From Rhabdonatronobacter sediminivivens (lineage in GTDB: Bacteria; Pseudomonadota; Alphaproteobacteria; Rhodobacterales; Rhodobacteraceae), in NCBI RefSeq assembly GCF_013415485.1, contig NZ_JACBXS010000014.1:1-64000 (forward strand): a stretch of 64,000 nucleotides of DNA, read 5' to 3'. The notes beneath the pieces are model-generated. The model was not told the origin of the DNA. It did not search any database and worked only from the letters and a program-made list of their open reading frames with translations. Each line of letters starts with the position of its first letter. Position 1 is the first letter of the stretch. The translations under genes and the position numbers were made by a program. Of this stretch, positions 1 to 9,370 are shown in pieces.

Positions 1-93
1 ACCCCGAGCCTACGGCTCAGGGAGAGCAACGCCACCCTTCATCCCAAAAAGTTCAACATCGACCGGGACATTCCCCCCACCCTCGGAACCCAG

Positions 94-169
94 AATGTAA
101 ACTTGCCCAAAGCCAGAATCGTCGATTTCTTGAGGAAACACGCACATCGGCCCGGCCCAAGTTTACATT
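94..169. repeat. 12-bp inverted repeat beside IS21 remnant
   Basis: AATGTAAACTTG at 94-105 is the exact reverse complement of CAAGTTTACATT at 158-169, with 52 bases between the arms. The pair lies just beyond the last recognisable codons of the IstA remnant, so the arms could be end repeats of one or two decayed IS21-family elements. That link is inferred from position only. The first 93 bases of the window hold nothing I can recognise. Confidence 0.45.
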
Positions 170-675
170 TTCGAGGCTGACCAGATTGATGATCGCCGGC
201 AAGCGCAGGGTGCGTTGTTCGACGGCCAGATCGCAGGCCATCTCGACCACGTCGATGCCATGCTCAAGTGCCAGCAGCAGCAGGTCGACAAACTCCCGGT
301 CGCCACCTTTCTCGCGCATGTAGTGATCCTTGATCTGCTCCATCGATTTGGGCAATTCCCAACCGACAAAAGGTGCGCCATCACGCGAGCCGCGCCGGGC
401 TTGCGATCGAGCAGCAGCACATAGTGCCAAGGCTCGAAGTAACTGATATTGCGTGTAAAGCGCCGTTCGCCAGTGGGCTTGAACCGTCGCCCATCGTCGC
501 TCGGACCGATGGCGCAACGATGGGCAACCGCCTTCACTGGCTCACTGTTCAGCGATAATTTCATCGTTTGCGATCATGACAAGCCGATCAGCATAGGCGC
601 GCAACGAGACGTGATGCCCCGCATGTTCGCACGGCACGGCTCGTAGCGATTGCTGTCATACTGCACGAGGCAGGT
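170..675 (-). pseudogene. IS21-family transposase (IstA) C-terminal remnant
   Basis: Fragments of an IS21 transposase are readable on the minus strand but lie in different frames. From the 5' side they are a VQYDSNRY segment near 645-670, then VPCEHAGHHVSLRAYADR near 575-635 in another frame. Next is RRFTRNISYFEPWHYV near 405-460, and then GAPFVGWELP running to LAVEQRTLRLPAI near 190-380 in a third frame. This order matches the C-terminal part of IstA, after the DDE catalytic core. At least two frameshifts and a stop near 541 make it non-functional. No IstB ATPase gene and no N-terminal half are present. The 5' end joins directly to an RTX-repeat fragment. Confidence 0.75.
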
Positions 676-924
676 GGATCTATCGGTGACGGTGGTGACG
701 CCGGTGTCATCGTCGGTGTCGATCAGGTAGTCCGCGCGGTTGCCGGAAAAGACCGCGGTGTTGTGGCCGCCGCCGAACAGCAGGTCGTCGCCGGTGCCGC
801 CCTCAAGCGTGTCGTTTCCGGTGGTCTTGGCGATAATGGCGAAGGATGCGGGGTTGCCTCCAAACGAACAGTGCTCAGACTGGCCTTGGTGGAGGTCCTG
901 CGCTATTGCCCGGATTCGGGCCAT
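676..924 (-). pseudogene. RTX calcium-binding repeat protein fragment
   Basis: The reading frame contains an RTX nonapeptide block (GNDTLEGGTGDDLLFGG), followed by a FSGNRADY segment typical of the C-terminal part of hemolysin-type calcium-binding proteins. RTX proteins are normally long secreted proteins with many repeats. Here only about 80 codons remain before the frame runs into IS21 DNA around 675, and no N-terminal domain or secretion genes are visible. It reads as a gene end broken by insertion or rearrangement. The ATG at 924 is only the first in-frame start, and the real gene began elsewhere. Confidence 0.6.
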
Positions 925-988
925 CGAACCGCCGAAATCCCCCTCCCTTTCAGGAAGTCAGGAGAGGTTTCAACGTCAGTATGCCAGA

Positions 989-1075
989 TGGTGGCCCCTG
1001 TGGGACTCGAACCCACACGCCCAAACGGGCCTCAGATTTTAAGTCTGGTCTGTCTACCAGTTCCAGCAAGGGGCC
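989..1075 (-). tRNA. tRNA-Leu(TAA)
   Basis: Read on the minus strand, the 5' acceptor strand GGCCCCT pairs with AGGGGCC before the discriminator A and an encoded CCA (989-991). The anticodon loop reads CTTAAAA, giving anticodon TAA. The T arm contains GGTTCGAGTCC. There is an extended variable arm (GGCCCGTTTGGGCGT region), as expected for a class II leucine tRNA. The length is 87 nt with CCA. The gene sits 65 bp from the RTX/IS21 debris; tRNA genes are common insertion sites, but no attachment repeat was seen. Confidence 0.95.
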
Positions 1076-1306
1076 TTTCCCTGTCCTCTATCCACAAGCT
1101 TCTGGTTTCTCAATACAAACTTCATGGCCTGACATTGGCCCGGACCACGCAGGTGATCCGCAAGCGCATGTTTTCATTTCGCAATTTCAGGGAAGCACAG
1201 GAATTCATGCCCTTTGTGTTTGCCCGACCTGCGCGCCTCGCACAGCGTCTGCCGCGCAGGGCGGCAGCGCCCTGTCATGGCTGCCCAAGGGATAAATTGC
1301 GCGCAA
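1076..1306. other. intergenic, no feature seen
   Basis: About 230 bases between the 5' end of the tRNA-Leu gene and the 3' end of the dimethylglycine-dehydrogenase-like gene. It should contain the tRNA promoter (minus strand). I see no convincing open frame, terminator hairpin or repeat. Confidence 0.4.
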
Positions 1307-3745
1307 TCACTGGCGAAGGATGCGGCCCTGCGGGTCAAAGGGCGGCCCCTCCAGCTGCACCGCGCGGTGCGGGCGGCCCAGGATCGCCACGTCGAACTCG
1401 GCGCCGGGCCGGGCGTGGGCGGCCTTGACATAGGCGATCGCCAGCGACTTGCCAACGCTGTAACCATAGGCCCCGGAACTGACCTGCCCCACGGGCGTGC
1501 CATCGGGCAGGAACACCGGTTCGGACCCGGTGGCATCGGCGTTCGAGGCCGCCACGGCTTCGGCGTCCACCTCCAGCATCACCATCACGTCGCGCGGGGC
1601 GTTGTCGGCCACGGCCGCATAGGCGGCGCGGTTCAGGAAATCGCCCTTGTCCATCTTGATCAGCCCCGCCAGACCGCTTTCCTGCGGCCAGTATTCGGGG
1701 CTGTATTCGCGGCCCCAGCTGCCATAGCCCTTTTCCACCCGCAGCGACATCAGCGCGCGTGATCCCACGGGACCGGCGCCAAATTCGCGCCCGGCCTCCA
1801 GCAATGCAGTGTAAAGCGCCACCTGATCGGCCGCGGCGCAATGCAGCTCCCAGCCCAGATCGCCGGTGAAGCTGACGCGGATGGCGATGCAGTCGATCCC
1901 GGCCACGGTGATTTGCGCCGAGCGCATGAAGGCGAAATCCCCGGTCGCCAGCGAGGCGTTGGTCAGCCGCGAGATCAGCGCACGCGACTGCGGCCCGGCA
2001 ACGTTGAAGCCGCAGAGCGCCTCGGTCTGCGACTCAAACGTCGTCCCCTCGGGCAGTGGCACGGCGTTGAAGAAGCGGCGGTGGTAGCGTTCGGCCATGC
2101 CCGAGCCGACCATCAGGAATTCATCCTCGGCCAGCCGCGTGACGGTAAAGTCGCCCGCAACGCCGCCGCGCACGCCGATCAGGGGCGAGAGGCAGGACCG
2201 CCCCACCTTGCGCGGCATCCGGTTGGCCAGGAGCGCGTTCAGCCAGTCCTCGGCCCCCGGCCCCTTCACGCGATATTTGGCGAAGTTGGAGATGTCGATG
2301 ATCCCCGCCTTCTCGCGCAGCATTCGGGCCTCGGCGCCCACCGGCTCCCACCAGTCCTGCCGGGTGAAGCCGTAGCTTTCCCGCGCCGCCTCGGGGCTGC
2401 CTGCGAACCACAGCGGATGCTCCCAGCCGTAGTTCAGCCCGAAGACCGCGCCCATTTCGCGCTGCATGGCGTGGGCCGGGCGGGTGCGGACGGGGCGACC
2501 GGCCGCGCGTTCCTCGTTCGGAAAGTGGATCTTGAAGCGGTTGGCGTATTGGTCGCGCACGCGTTCGCGCACGAAACCGGGGGTGTTGGCCCAGGTGCCG
2601 AAACGCGCCATGTCCCAGGCGAACATGTCATATTGCGGCTCGCCTTCGATCATCCATTGGGCTGACATCAGCCCCAGCCCGCCGGATTGCGAGAAACCCG
2701 GGATCAGCCCGCCGCAGCAGAAATAGCCCTTCAGCTCGGGCACGGGACCGAAGAGCGCCGCCGCATCGGGCGACCAGATCATCGGGCCGTTGATGACGCG
2801 CTTGACGCCTGCGGTGGCGGCGACCGGCACGCGCTCCATGGCACGCAGCATGTTCTCCTCGATCCGTTCCAGATCGTCGGCGAACAGCTCATGGCCGAAA
2901 TCGGGCGGTGTGCCATCCTCGGCCCAGAAGCGCATGTCGCGTTCATAGGCGCCGATCAGCAGACCCTTGCCCTCCTGGCGCAGGTAATACTCGCCGTCCC
3001 GGTCGGCGACGGAGGGCAACCGGCGGTCCATCGCGTCGATCTCGGGGATGGTTTCGGTGACGAAATACTGATGCTCGGTCGGTTGCAGGGGCAGTTCGAA
3101 CCCCGCCATCCGCGCCAGTTCCCGCCCCCAGAGCCCGGCGGCATTGACCACCCAGGGCGTGCGGATTTCGCCCTTCGGCGTTTCCACGATCCAGGTGCCG
3201 TCCGCTTCCTGGCGCAGGGCGGTCACGGGGGTGAAGCGGTGAATCTCCGCCCCCCGCGCCCGTGCCCCGGCGGCATAGGCGGCAGTCACGCCCGAAGGGT
3301 CCACATTGCCGCCACCCGGTTCGAACATGATGCAACGGATGCCGGTGAAATCGACCAGCGGGTGCAGGCGCTCGGCCTCGTCGCGGCTCAGTTCATGGAA
3401 GTCGATCCCGTATCGGCGACCCTTGGCCTCCTGCAGGCGCAACTGATGCTCGCGCGCCTCGGTCTGCGCCAGATAGAGCGAGCCGGGCTGGAACACGCCG
3501 CAGCCCTGCCCGGTTTCGGCCTCAAGCTCCTTGTAGAGGTTCATGGTGTAGTGCTGCATGCGCGAGATATTGGTGTTGTCATGCAGCCCGTGCAGGTTCG
3601 CCGCCGCGTGCCAGGTAGAGCCCGAGGTCAGCTCGTCCCGCTCCAGCAACACCACATCCGACCAGCCCAGCTTGGCCAGATGATACAGGATCGAGCATCC
3701 GATCACCCCGCCGCCGATGACAACGGCCTGTGCATGCGATTTCAT
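1307..3745 (-). CDS. dimethylglycine/sarcosine dehydrogenase-like FAD-folate protein
   Basis: An 812-residue two-part enzyme. The N-terminal half is a DAO-type FAD domain with the dinucleotide motif VVIGGGVIG at residues 8-16. It also has GSTWHAA, whose His near residue 46 matches the covalent FAD attachment site of dimethylglycine and sarcosine dehydrogenases. The C-terminal half (about 430-810) is a GcvT/aminomethyltransferase fold that in this family passes the released one-carbon unit to tetrahydrofolate. The expected reaction is oxidative N-demethylation of dimethylglycine or a related N-methyl amino acid in the cytoplasm. The ATG at 3745 is chosen because GGAGG lies just upstream. It is the last gene of the methylated-amine island. 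The exact substrate cannot be read from sequence, and N-methylglutamate is also conceivable. Confidence 0.8.
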   Translation of the reverse strand: MKSHAQAVVIGGGVIGCSILYHLAKLGWSDVVLLERDELTSGSTWHAAANLHGLHDNTNISRMQHYTMNLYKELEAETGQGCGVFQPGSLYLAQTEAREHQLRLQEAKGRRYGIDFHELSRDEAERLHPLVDFTGIRCIMFEPGGGNVDPSGVTAAYAAGARARGAEIHRFTPVTALRQEADGTWIVETPKGEIRTPWVVNAAGLWGRELARMAGFELPLQPTEHQYFVTETIPEIDAMDRRLPSVADRDGEYYLRQEGKGLLIGAYERDMRFWAEDGTPPDFGHELFADDLERIEENMLRAMERVPVAATAGVKRVINGPMIWSPDAAALFGPVPELKGYFCCGGLIPGFSQSGGLGLMSAQWMIEGEPQYDMFAWDMARFGTWANTPGFVRERVRDQYANRFKIHFPNEERAAGRPVRTRPAHAMQREMGAVFGLNYGWEHPLWFAGSPEAARESYGFTRQDWWEPVGAEARMLREKAGIIDISNFAKYRVKGPGAEDWLNALLANRMPRKVGRSCLSPLIGVRGGVAGDFTVTRLAEDEFLMVGSGMAERYHRRFFNAVPLPEGTTFESQTEALCGFNVAGPQSRALISRLTNASLATGDFAFMRSAQITVAGIDCIAIRVSFTGDLGWELHCAAADQVALYTALLEAGREFGAGPVGSRALMSLRVEKGYGSWGREYSPEYWPQESGLAGLIKMDKGDFLNRAAYAAVADNAPRDVMVMLEVDAEAVAASNADATGSEPVFLPDGTPVGQVSSGAYGYSVGKSLAIAYVKAAHARPGAEFDVAILGRPHRAVQLEGPPFDPQGRILRQ

Positions 3746-3836
3746 GGTATCCTCCGCTCGGCGCATCTGCTGTTACCTGACACCGCCTGCGCCGCCCGGA
3801 CCAGTGCAGTTTCCGACAGATACCGCATCAGAGCCG

Positions 3837-4868
3837 TCAGGCCGGCGCGGATGCGCGCACGCGAAACAGGTCCACGCCGTCGCGGTCCTCGCGCGGGGTG
3901 ACCCCGAATGCGGCGCGGTAATGGCGCGCCATGCGCGAGGGCGTGGAATAGCCCACCGCAAAGGCGATGTCGCGCAGGCTGTCAGCGGAATAGCGCACCA
4001 TCTGGCGGGCCTCGTTCAGGCGCATCTGCCGGTAATAGGCCAGCGGCCCCAGCCCCGTGGCCCGCTTGAAGGCGCGTTCCAGCTGGCGTTCGGACACGGC
4101 CACCTGCCGGGCAACATCACCGATCAGCACCGGGGTTTCGATGTTTTCGGCAAAGATGGCAATGGCGCGGGTCACCGGCGCGGGCAACATGTCACTGGCC
4201 GCGCCGCCATTGGCCGAAGGGCGGCGCTGGCTGACCGATTCCGAGCGCACCATCGGATGCTGGAACCAGCAGGCGACTTCGGTCATGATCCGGCTGTCCA
4301 GTTCAACGCCGATCCGCCGCAGCATCAGATCGAACACGGCATTCGCGCCCGATGCGGTTTCGCGCCGCCGGTCGATGGTCATGACCGCGTCATCGGGGAT
4401 CGCCAGCGGAAACTCCGCGCGAAAGGCTGCCTCGTAACACCAATGCACCGACACGCGGTGCCCATCCAGCAACCCGGCGCGGGCCAGCGGGAAGACGCCG
4501 CCACTGAAGGCGCCCATCATCACCCCCTTGCGCGCAAGCCTGCGCAATGCGCCCAGCGTGCGCCGCGGGTCGGCCATGTCAGCCTGCGGGCTGGAGATGA
4601 TGTAGAACGCATCCGCGCGGTCCAGTTCTTCCAGCGCCGCATCGGCGGCAAAGTCGATTCCGGCGCTGCAGGTCACCGGCGCGCCGCTTTCGCTGACGAT
4701 CTTCCAGCGGTAGCTGTCCGTGCCCGATATCTGGTTGGCCGCCCGCAGCGGTTCGATCGCCGAGGACAGGCACCCCATGGGAAAGCCCGGCAGGACCAGC
4801 AGGGCAATCCGCAGCGGACCCCGGCCCGGATCAATGCGCAATCCGTCAAACGCGCGCTGCGGCTTCAT
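3837..4868 (-). CDS. GlxA/GbdR-type AraC-family transcriptional regulator
   Basis: 343 residues. The N-terminal part (about 18-190) is a DJ-1/PfpI (GATase-1-like) domain beginning with IALLVLPGFPMG. The C-terminal 100 residues are an AraC/XylS double helix-turn-helix, with the typical RQVAVSERQLERAF and YSTPSRMARHYRAAFG stretches. This architecture is that of GbdR, which senses glycine betaine and dimethylglycine in Pseudomonas, and of related amine-responsive regulators. It lies between tdm and the dimethylglycine-dehydrogenase-like gene on the same strand, so it probably controls one or both. The ligand is inferred from context only. Confidence 0.85.
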   Translation of the reverse strand: MKPQRAFDGLRIDPGRGPLRIALLVLPGFPMGCLSSAIEPLRAANQISGTDSYRWKIVSESGAPVTCSAGIDFAADAALEELDRADAFYIISSPQADMADPRRTLGALRRLARKGVMMGAFSGGVFPLARAGLLDGHRVSVHWCYEAAFRAEFPLAIPDDAVMTIDRRRETASGANAVFDLMLRRIGVELDSRIMTEVACWFQHPMVRSESVSQRRPSANGGAASDMLPAPVTRAIAIFAENIETPVLIGDVARQVAVSERQLERAFKRATGLGPLAYYRQMRLNEARQMVRYSADSLRDIAFAVGYSTPSRMARHYRAAFGVTPREDRDGVDLFRVRASAPA

Positions 4869-4898
4869 GGGCTCCGGTCCTTTCTGCGGGGCTGCGGC

Positions 4899-7268
4899 TC
4901 AGCCATAGTTGCCTTTCACCCGCTCCTTGGTCGGGTCAAGATGCGGGGTACGCGCCACGCGCGCGGACAGGCGCTTTTGCTGGCCATCCAGTTGCCCCAC
5001 TTCCAGTTCGGTGCCGATCTCGGCATGGGTCACATCCACCCGCGCCAGCGCGATGACGCGGCCCAGAATGGGCGAGCGCATGGCCGAGGTGATCTCGCCC
5101 ACCTGCGCGCGGCCCAGCCGGATGCAGTCACCGCCCGCAGGCACGATGCCGCCGTCAATGTCCAGCCCCACCAGCTTGCGCACCGGGCTGGCCTTGCGCC
5201 GTTCCAGTGCTGCGCGGCCGATGAAATCATCCGGCTTGGACTTCAGCGGCACGGTGAAGCCGATCCCGGCCTCGAACGGGTCGGTCTGGTCGCAGAATTC
5301 CATGCCCGCGAAGACCAGCCCGGCCTCGATCCGCACCATGTCCAGCGCGGCCAGGCCAAAGGGGATCATCCCGTGCGGCTGCCCGGCCTGCCAGACGGCA
5401 TCGAACACCGTTTCGGCATCCTTGGGCGCGCAGAAGATCTCGAACCCCAACTCACCGGTGTAGCCCGTGCGGCTGAGCACAATCGGCGCCCCGTCATAAT
5501 CCCCGATCCGCGCGATGGCGAAGCGGAACACGCCCAACTCATCGACCGTGGGCTGCGTCGGCGGGGTCCAGATGATCTCACGCAGTATCTCGCGCGATTT
5601 CGGCCCCTGCACGGCGATGTTGCACAGATGGTCAGTGGCGCTGCGCACATGCACGTTCAGGCCCTTTGCCTGCGCCACCTCGCGCAGATGCAGCCCCGAG
5701 GCATCGGCGCCGCCCACCCAGCGGAAATTGGAATCCCCCAGCCGATAGACAATGCCGTCGTCCATCATCCCGCCGTGGTCATGGCACACAGCGGTATAGG
5801 CGCATTGCCCGACCGACAGCTTGCGCATGTCACGGGTCAGGCAGTATTGCAACAGCGCTTCGGCATCGGGGCCCAGCACCTCGAACTTGCGCAAGGGCGA
5901 CAGGTCCATCACCACCGCGCGTTCGCGGCAGGCCCAGTATTCATCGATGGCGCCATGGCCGGTCATGTCCTGCGCCAGCCAGAAGCCGTTGTACTCGACG
6001 AAATTGCGGGTGTGGCGGGCGAAACACTTGTGGAAACCCGTCTCGCGGGTTGGCTGCACGGGGCTTTCGGCGCTCATGCGGTACCCTTTCGATGGTCTGA
6101 AATCCTGCCCCTGGTCATAGACCCGCACCTGGATGTCGGTGGGGTTCCAGCCATTGGCGGGGTCGATGTCGCACGGACAGGCGGTGGAGACGCAGACAAG
6201 GTCCGTCAGCGCCTGCAGCATCACATAATCGCCCGGGCGCGACCACGGATCATCCATGCCGATGGCGTTGGTCGCATCCAGCATGGTGTTGAAGAAGAAG
6301 TTGATCGCAGGCCAGCCCTTGCGCGGGCGCACGTTCCAGCGCGCCAGATCGCGGGTGATGTTGTCCGAGCAGTTCACATGGCCGGGATAGCCCATGTCCT
6401 CGTAATACCGCGCGGTGCAGGCGAGGCCAAAGGTGTCATGCCGCCCGCAGGTATCCTGCACGATCTGCACCAGCGGTTCATGGTCCACGCTCCAGTATTT
6501 CGAGAATATGCCCGGCTCGGGGTAAAGGCTGCCCATGAGCGAGCGCGTGGTGGTGGGGTCGATGTCACGCTCCAGCCCGTCATCCAGCGCGCGCAGGGAA
6601 AACGCCTGGAAATCCGAACACTCGCGCCCCTGCACATCCAGGATCTGGATGAACTGCCCCTTGCGCACCTCATAGGCCTTGGCCTCTCCGGGCAGGATGT
6701 TGAGGTCCGTCAGCGGGTCGGCCAGTGGCTCGGGCGGGGCCAGCCCGCCCTTGGCCGGTCCGGGATTGGCGCGGCGGACATAGAGCGCCAGTTCCGTCGG
6801 CGCCGTCTGCGCGGCGGGGTCCGGCACCGGGCCGGGCGCACAGACAATCAACAGCCCGTCGCAGGAGGCGTGCAGCCGCACATGATCGCCCGCGTTCGAG
6901 CCTTCGTCGAACAGCCGCACGGCATCGGCGCGGCCGATGTCAAAGCCCGTGGCCTTCAGCGCGCGCAGCACCCGGCGGCCCGATGCATCGGCCATGAGCG
7001 CCGCCTGCAGCCCCCCCGGCGCCCCCTGCCCCTTTGCGCCGATCATGCCCGCGTCCGAGCGCCCCTGCGGATCGAAGAAGGTCAGTTCCGCAAGCTGCAT
7101 CCCCTCGCGGTCCATGATCCAGATTTCGTCGCCCGCCTCGATCCGCACGGCGCGCGAGCCGCCCCCCGGCACGGGGTGGCGTTCGGTGCCGTGGGGCAGG
7201 ATCGGCAGGCCCGGCACCCGTGCCGCGCCCAGTTGCGTGACCCGTTCGAATGGCAGGTAAAGGCCCAT
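4899..7268 (-). CDS. tdm: trimethylamine N-oxide demethylase (Tdm)
   Basis: 789 residues with the domain order described for Tdm: an N-terminal DUF1989 region (about 10-370) and a C-terminal GcvT-type folate-binding region (about 410-780). Known Tdm enzymes cleave trimethylamine N-oxide to dimethylamine and formaldehyde, use zinc in the DUF1989 part, and can hand formaldehyde to tetrahydrofolate. Candidate zinc ligands include Cys274 (QDTCGRHD) and the CPC pair at 364/366 (STACPCDID), though the mapping to published ligands is from memory. It lies directly downstream of tmm on the same strand, with about 66 bp between. That context favours Tdm over a generic urea-carboxylase-associated protein. 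The TmoXVW transporter for the N-oxide is not in the window. Confidence 0.8.
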   Translation of the reverse strand: MGLYLPFERVTQLGAARVPGLPILPHGTERHPVPGGGSRAVRIEAGDEIWIMDREGMQLAELTFFDPQGRSDAGMIGAKGQGAPGGLQAALMADASGRRVLRALKATGFDIGRADAVRLFDEGSNAGDHVRLHASCDGLLIVCAPGPVPDPAAQTAPTELALYVRRANPGPAKGGLAPPEPLADPLTDLNILPGEAKAYEVRKGQFIQILDVQGRECSDFQAFSLRALDDGLERDIDPTTTRSLMGSLYPEPGIFSKYWSVDHEPLVQIVQDTCGRHDTFGLACTARYYEDMGYPGHVNCSDNITRDLARWNVRPRKGWPAINFFFNTMLDATNAIGMDDPWSRPGDYVMLQALTDLVCVSTACPCDIDPANGWNPTDIQVRVYDQGQDFRPSKGYRMSAESPVQPTRETGFHKCFARHTRNFVEYNGFWLAQDMTGHGAIDEYWACRERAVVMDLSPLRKFEVLGPDAEALLQYCLTRDMRKLSVGQCAYTAVCHDHGGMMDDGIVYRLGDSNFRWVGGADASGLHLREVAQAKGLNVHVRSATDHLCNIAVQGPKSREILREIIWTPPTQPTVDELGVFRFAIARIGDYDGAPIVLSRTGYTGELGFEIFCAPKDAETVFDAVWQAGQPHGMIPFGLAALDMVRIEAGLVFAGMEFCDQTDPFEAGIGFTVPLKSKPDDFIGRAALERRKASPVRKLVGLDIDGGIVPAGGDCIRLGRAQVGEITSAMRSPILGRVIALARVDVTHAEIGTELEVGQLDGQQKRLSARVARTPHLDPTKERVKGNYG

Positions 7269-7334
7269 TTTCGCCTCCGTCGCCTTAAGAATTTGCGCCC
7301 CGGCGGCCTTCGCCGAAGCGCGGTGCTGCGCGTG

Positions 7335-8672
7335 TCAGGCGCGCAGATAGGCTTCCATGCTGTCATCGAGCGCATCGACCCAGGGCGTGTGATGCTTCGG
7401 CGCCATAGAGCCGGTCATCACCGAGCGATAGCTGTTGTTGCGGAAGCCCATGATGTTTTCCTTCTTGTGCTTCTTCCATTCGTAGAAGGCCGCACAGGCG
7501 CCGTCCACATCGAAGGATGGATAATCAGTTTCCGCAATCAGTTCGCGCACATAGTCGCCCTGATACCCGATGGGATCGTCGCTGGCGTCTTCCTCGGCCA
7601 CGCGTCGCTCCACGTCGCCGTCCAGCACCGCGCGGTCGGACGGGATCTCGATCCGCCCCAGGATCGCATCGCGCACCCACCAGGCCTGCGCGTCGAACAT
7701 GTTGAAGGTGAACCACTGGTCCTGCATGCCCAGGTAGAACAGCTTGGGATTCGCGTTCCAGACCACCCCCTTGTAGAGGTCCGCCGTCGCCAGCCGGTTG
7801 GCGGTGCGCAGCTTCAGCGGCTCGTCCATGAAGGGGAAATGGTGCAGGTAGCCGGTGCACAGGATGATCGCATCCACTCGTTTCTGGCTGCCGTCCTTGA
7901 AGGTGCAGGTGTTGCCTTCAACCTTGGTCAGCAGCGGCACCTCTTCCCAGTTGTCCGGCCATTTGAACCCCATGGGCGCGGTGCGGAAGCTGACGGTGAC
8001 GGATTTGCAGCCGTATTTCCAGCATTGCGAGCCGATATCCTCGGCTGAATAGCTGGTGCCGATGATCAGGATGTCCTTGTCCTTGAACTCCAGCGCATCG
8101 CGGAAGTCATGGGCATGGAGCACGCGGCCGTTGAAGCCGTTCAGCCCCTCGAAATGCGGCACATTGGGGGTGGAGAAATGCCCCGAGGCGCAGATCACAT
8201 GGTCGAATTCCTCGGTATAGACCTTCTGCGCCTTCAGGTCCTCGGCGGTGACGTGGAAGGTGCCGGTATCTTCCTTGTAGGTGACCCAGCGCACCGGATG
8301 GCGGAAGCGCACCCAGTCGCGGACGCCTGCCTTTTCCACCCGGCCCAGGATATAGTCGCGCAGCACCTCGCGCGGCGGGTACGAGGCGATCTGCTTGCCG
8401 AAATGTTCCTCAAAGGTGTAATCGGCGAATTCCAGCCCCTCCTTGGGGCCGTTGGACCACAGGTAGCGATACATCGAGCAATGCACAGGCTCGCCGTATT
8501 CATCGAGGCCCGTGCGCCAGGTGTAGTTCCACAGGCCCCCCCAATCGTCCTGCTTTTCGAAGCATACGATCTCGGGGATCTCCGCACCCTTCTCCGCCGC
8601 TGATTGAAAGGCGCGCAGTTGCGCGGTGCCCGAGGGGCCGGCGCCGATGATGGCAACGCGTTTCTTGCTCAT
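7335..8672 (-). CDS. tmm: trimethylamine monooxygenase (Tmm)
   Basis: A 445-residue class B flavin monooxygenase. It oxidises trimethylamine to trimethylamine N-oxide using NADPH and oxygen. Visible motifs are the FAD motif GAGPSG near residue 9, the FMO fingerprint-like [12 protein letters not shown] near 150, and the NADPH-binding segment [12 protein letters not shown] near 170. The sequence matches my recollection of roseobacter Tmm nearly throughout, including the [12 protein letters not shown] start. The ATG at 8672 has a purine-rich GGGAGC upstream; a longer in-frame extension to 8759 has no family support. Tdm lies immediately downstream, which completes the first two steps of trimethylamine degradation. 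Confidence 0.93.
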   Translation of the reverse strand: MSKKRVAIIGAGPSGTAQLRAFQSAAEKGAEIPEIVCFEKQDDWGGLWNYTWRTGLDEYGEPVHCSMYRYLWSNGPKEGLEFADYTFEEHFGKQIASYPPREVLRDYILGRVEKAGVRDWVRFRHPVRWVTYKEDTGTFHVTAEDLKAQKVYTEEFDHVICASGHFSTPNVPHFEGLNGFNGRVLHAHDFRDALEFKDKDILIIGTSYSAEDIGSQCWKYGCKSVTVSFRTAPMGFKWPDNWEEVPLLTKVEGNTCTFKDGSQKRVDAIILCTGYLHHFPFMDEPLKLRTANRLATADLYKGVVWNANPKLFYLGMQDQWFTFNMFDAQAWWVRDAILGRIEIPSDRAVLDGDVERRVAEEDASDDPIGYQGDYVRELIAETDYPSFDVDGACAAFYEWKKHKKENIMGFRNNSYRSVMTGSMAPKHHTPWVDALDDSMEAYLRA

Positions 8673-8697
8673 GTGATTGCTCCCTTTGGTCCTTGAA

Positions 8698-9324
8698 TTA
8701 TCGTTGCTGCGCCCCGGCGGGGGCGGGATCGGCGCTGGCGCCGGTCCAGTCGGGCGCAAAGCCCAGGATCACCGCCTCACGCGACAGCGCGGGGTTGAAC
8801 AGCGCATTGTGCCACCAGGTCGCCTGCCACGCCGGGTTGTTTTCGGTCAGGGTCCAGACCCGCACCGGAATGTCGAAGCGCTGGTTGAAGGCCGAAAACC
8901 GCAGCCGCAACCGCTCGGCCCGGCGGAGCGCCGCAGCACCGGGCGATCCGGGCGCGAAACTGGCGCAGAGCATGTCCGAGAATTCATGCGGTTTCTGGTA
9001 GTAGAATTCGGAAAACAGCTTCAGCGCCGCCTCGCGCCGGGCCGCCGGGTCATTGGTGCGGCGCACCATGTGCTGCATTTCCGGTGTCTTGTCATGCGGG
9101 CCGGTCTTGTTCATCACGGTGATGATCTGGCCGAGGCTGTCGCCCCCCTGGGCGGGCAGCACATCGGGCATGATCCCGGGTCCGGGGCGGCCCATGTCCT
9201 CGCGCATCATCATCTGGCGCACGCGGCACTGCCAGCGCATGAAGGCCATGCGCAGCGCGCCGGCGGGGCTGTCGCCGGGGGGGGCGGATTGGGGCCAGAG
9301 CATCTGGCGCGCCTGTTCGCTCAT
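8698..9324 (-). CDS. unrecognised protein of methylamine island, Met/Arg-rich N-terminus
   Basis: 208 residues from the ATG at 9324, which follows GGAGG; the in-frame ATG at 9351 has no such site. I do not recognise the family. There is no signal peptide and no membrane segment. Residues about 25-60 are rich in Met and Arg ([15 protein letters not shown]), residues 80-115 look helical ([16 protein letters not shown]), and the middle contains FYYQKPHEF and several Trp residues toward the C-terminus. It ends 25 bp before tmm in the same direction and follows another unknown gene by 46 bp. It is therefore likely co-transcribed with mgsABC and tmm and part of the same pathway. Confidence 0.8.
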   Translation of the reverse strand: MSEQARQMLWPQSAPPGDSPAGALRMAFMRWQCRVRQMMMREDMGRPGPGIMPDVLPAQGGDSLGQIITVMNKTGPHDKTPEMQHMVRRTNDPAARREAALKLFSEFYYQKPHEFSDMLCASFAPGSPGAAALRRAERLRLRFSAFNQRFDIPVRVWTLTENNPAWQATWWHNALFNPALSREAVILGFAPDWTGASADPAPAGAQQR

Positions 9325-9370
9325 GCAACCTCCGTCGGGCGGGCGGGGCATATGGCCCCGCCGCCCATTC

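Noticed and set aside
3717-8048. A 1443-codon open frame on the plus strand
   Set aside because: It lies antisense to the dehydrogenase, regulator, tdm and tmm genes. Its composition (His, Arg, Gln rich) is that of a GC-driven shadow frame, while the minus-strand proteins have clear families.
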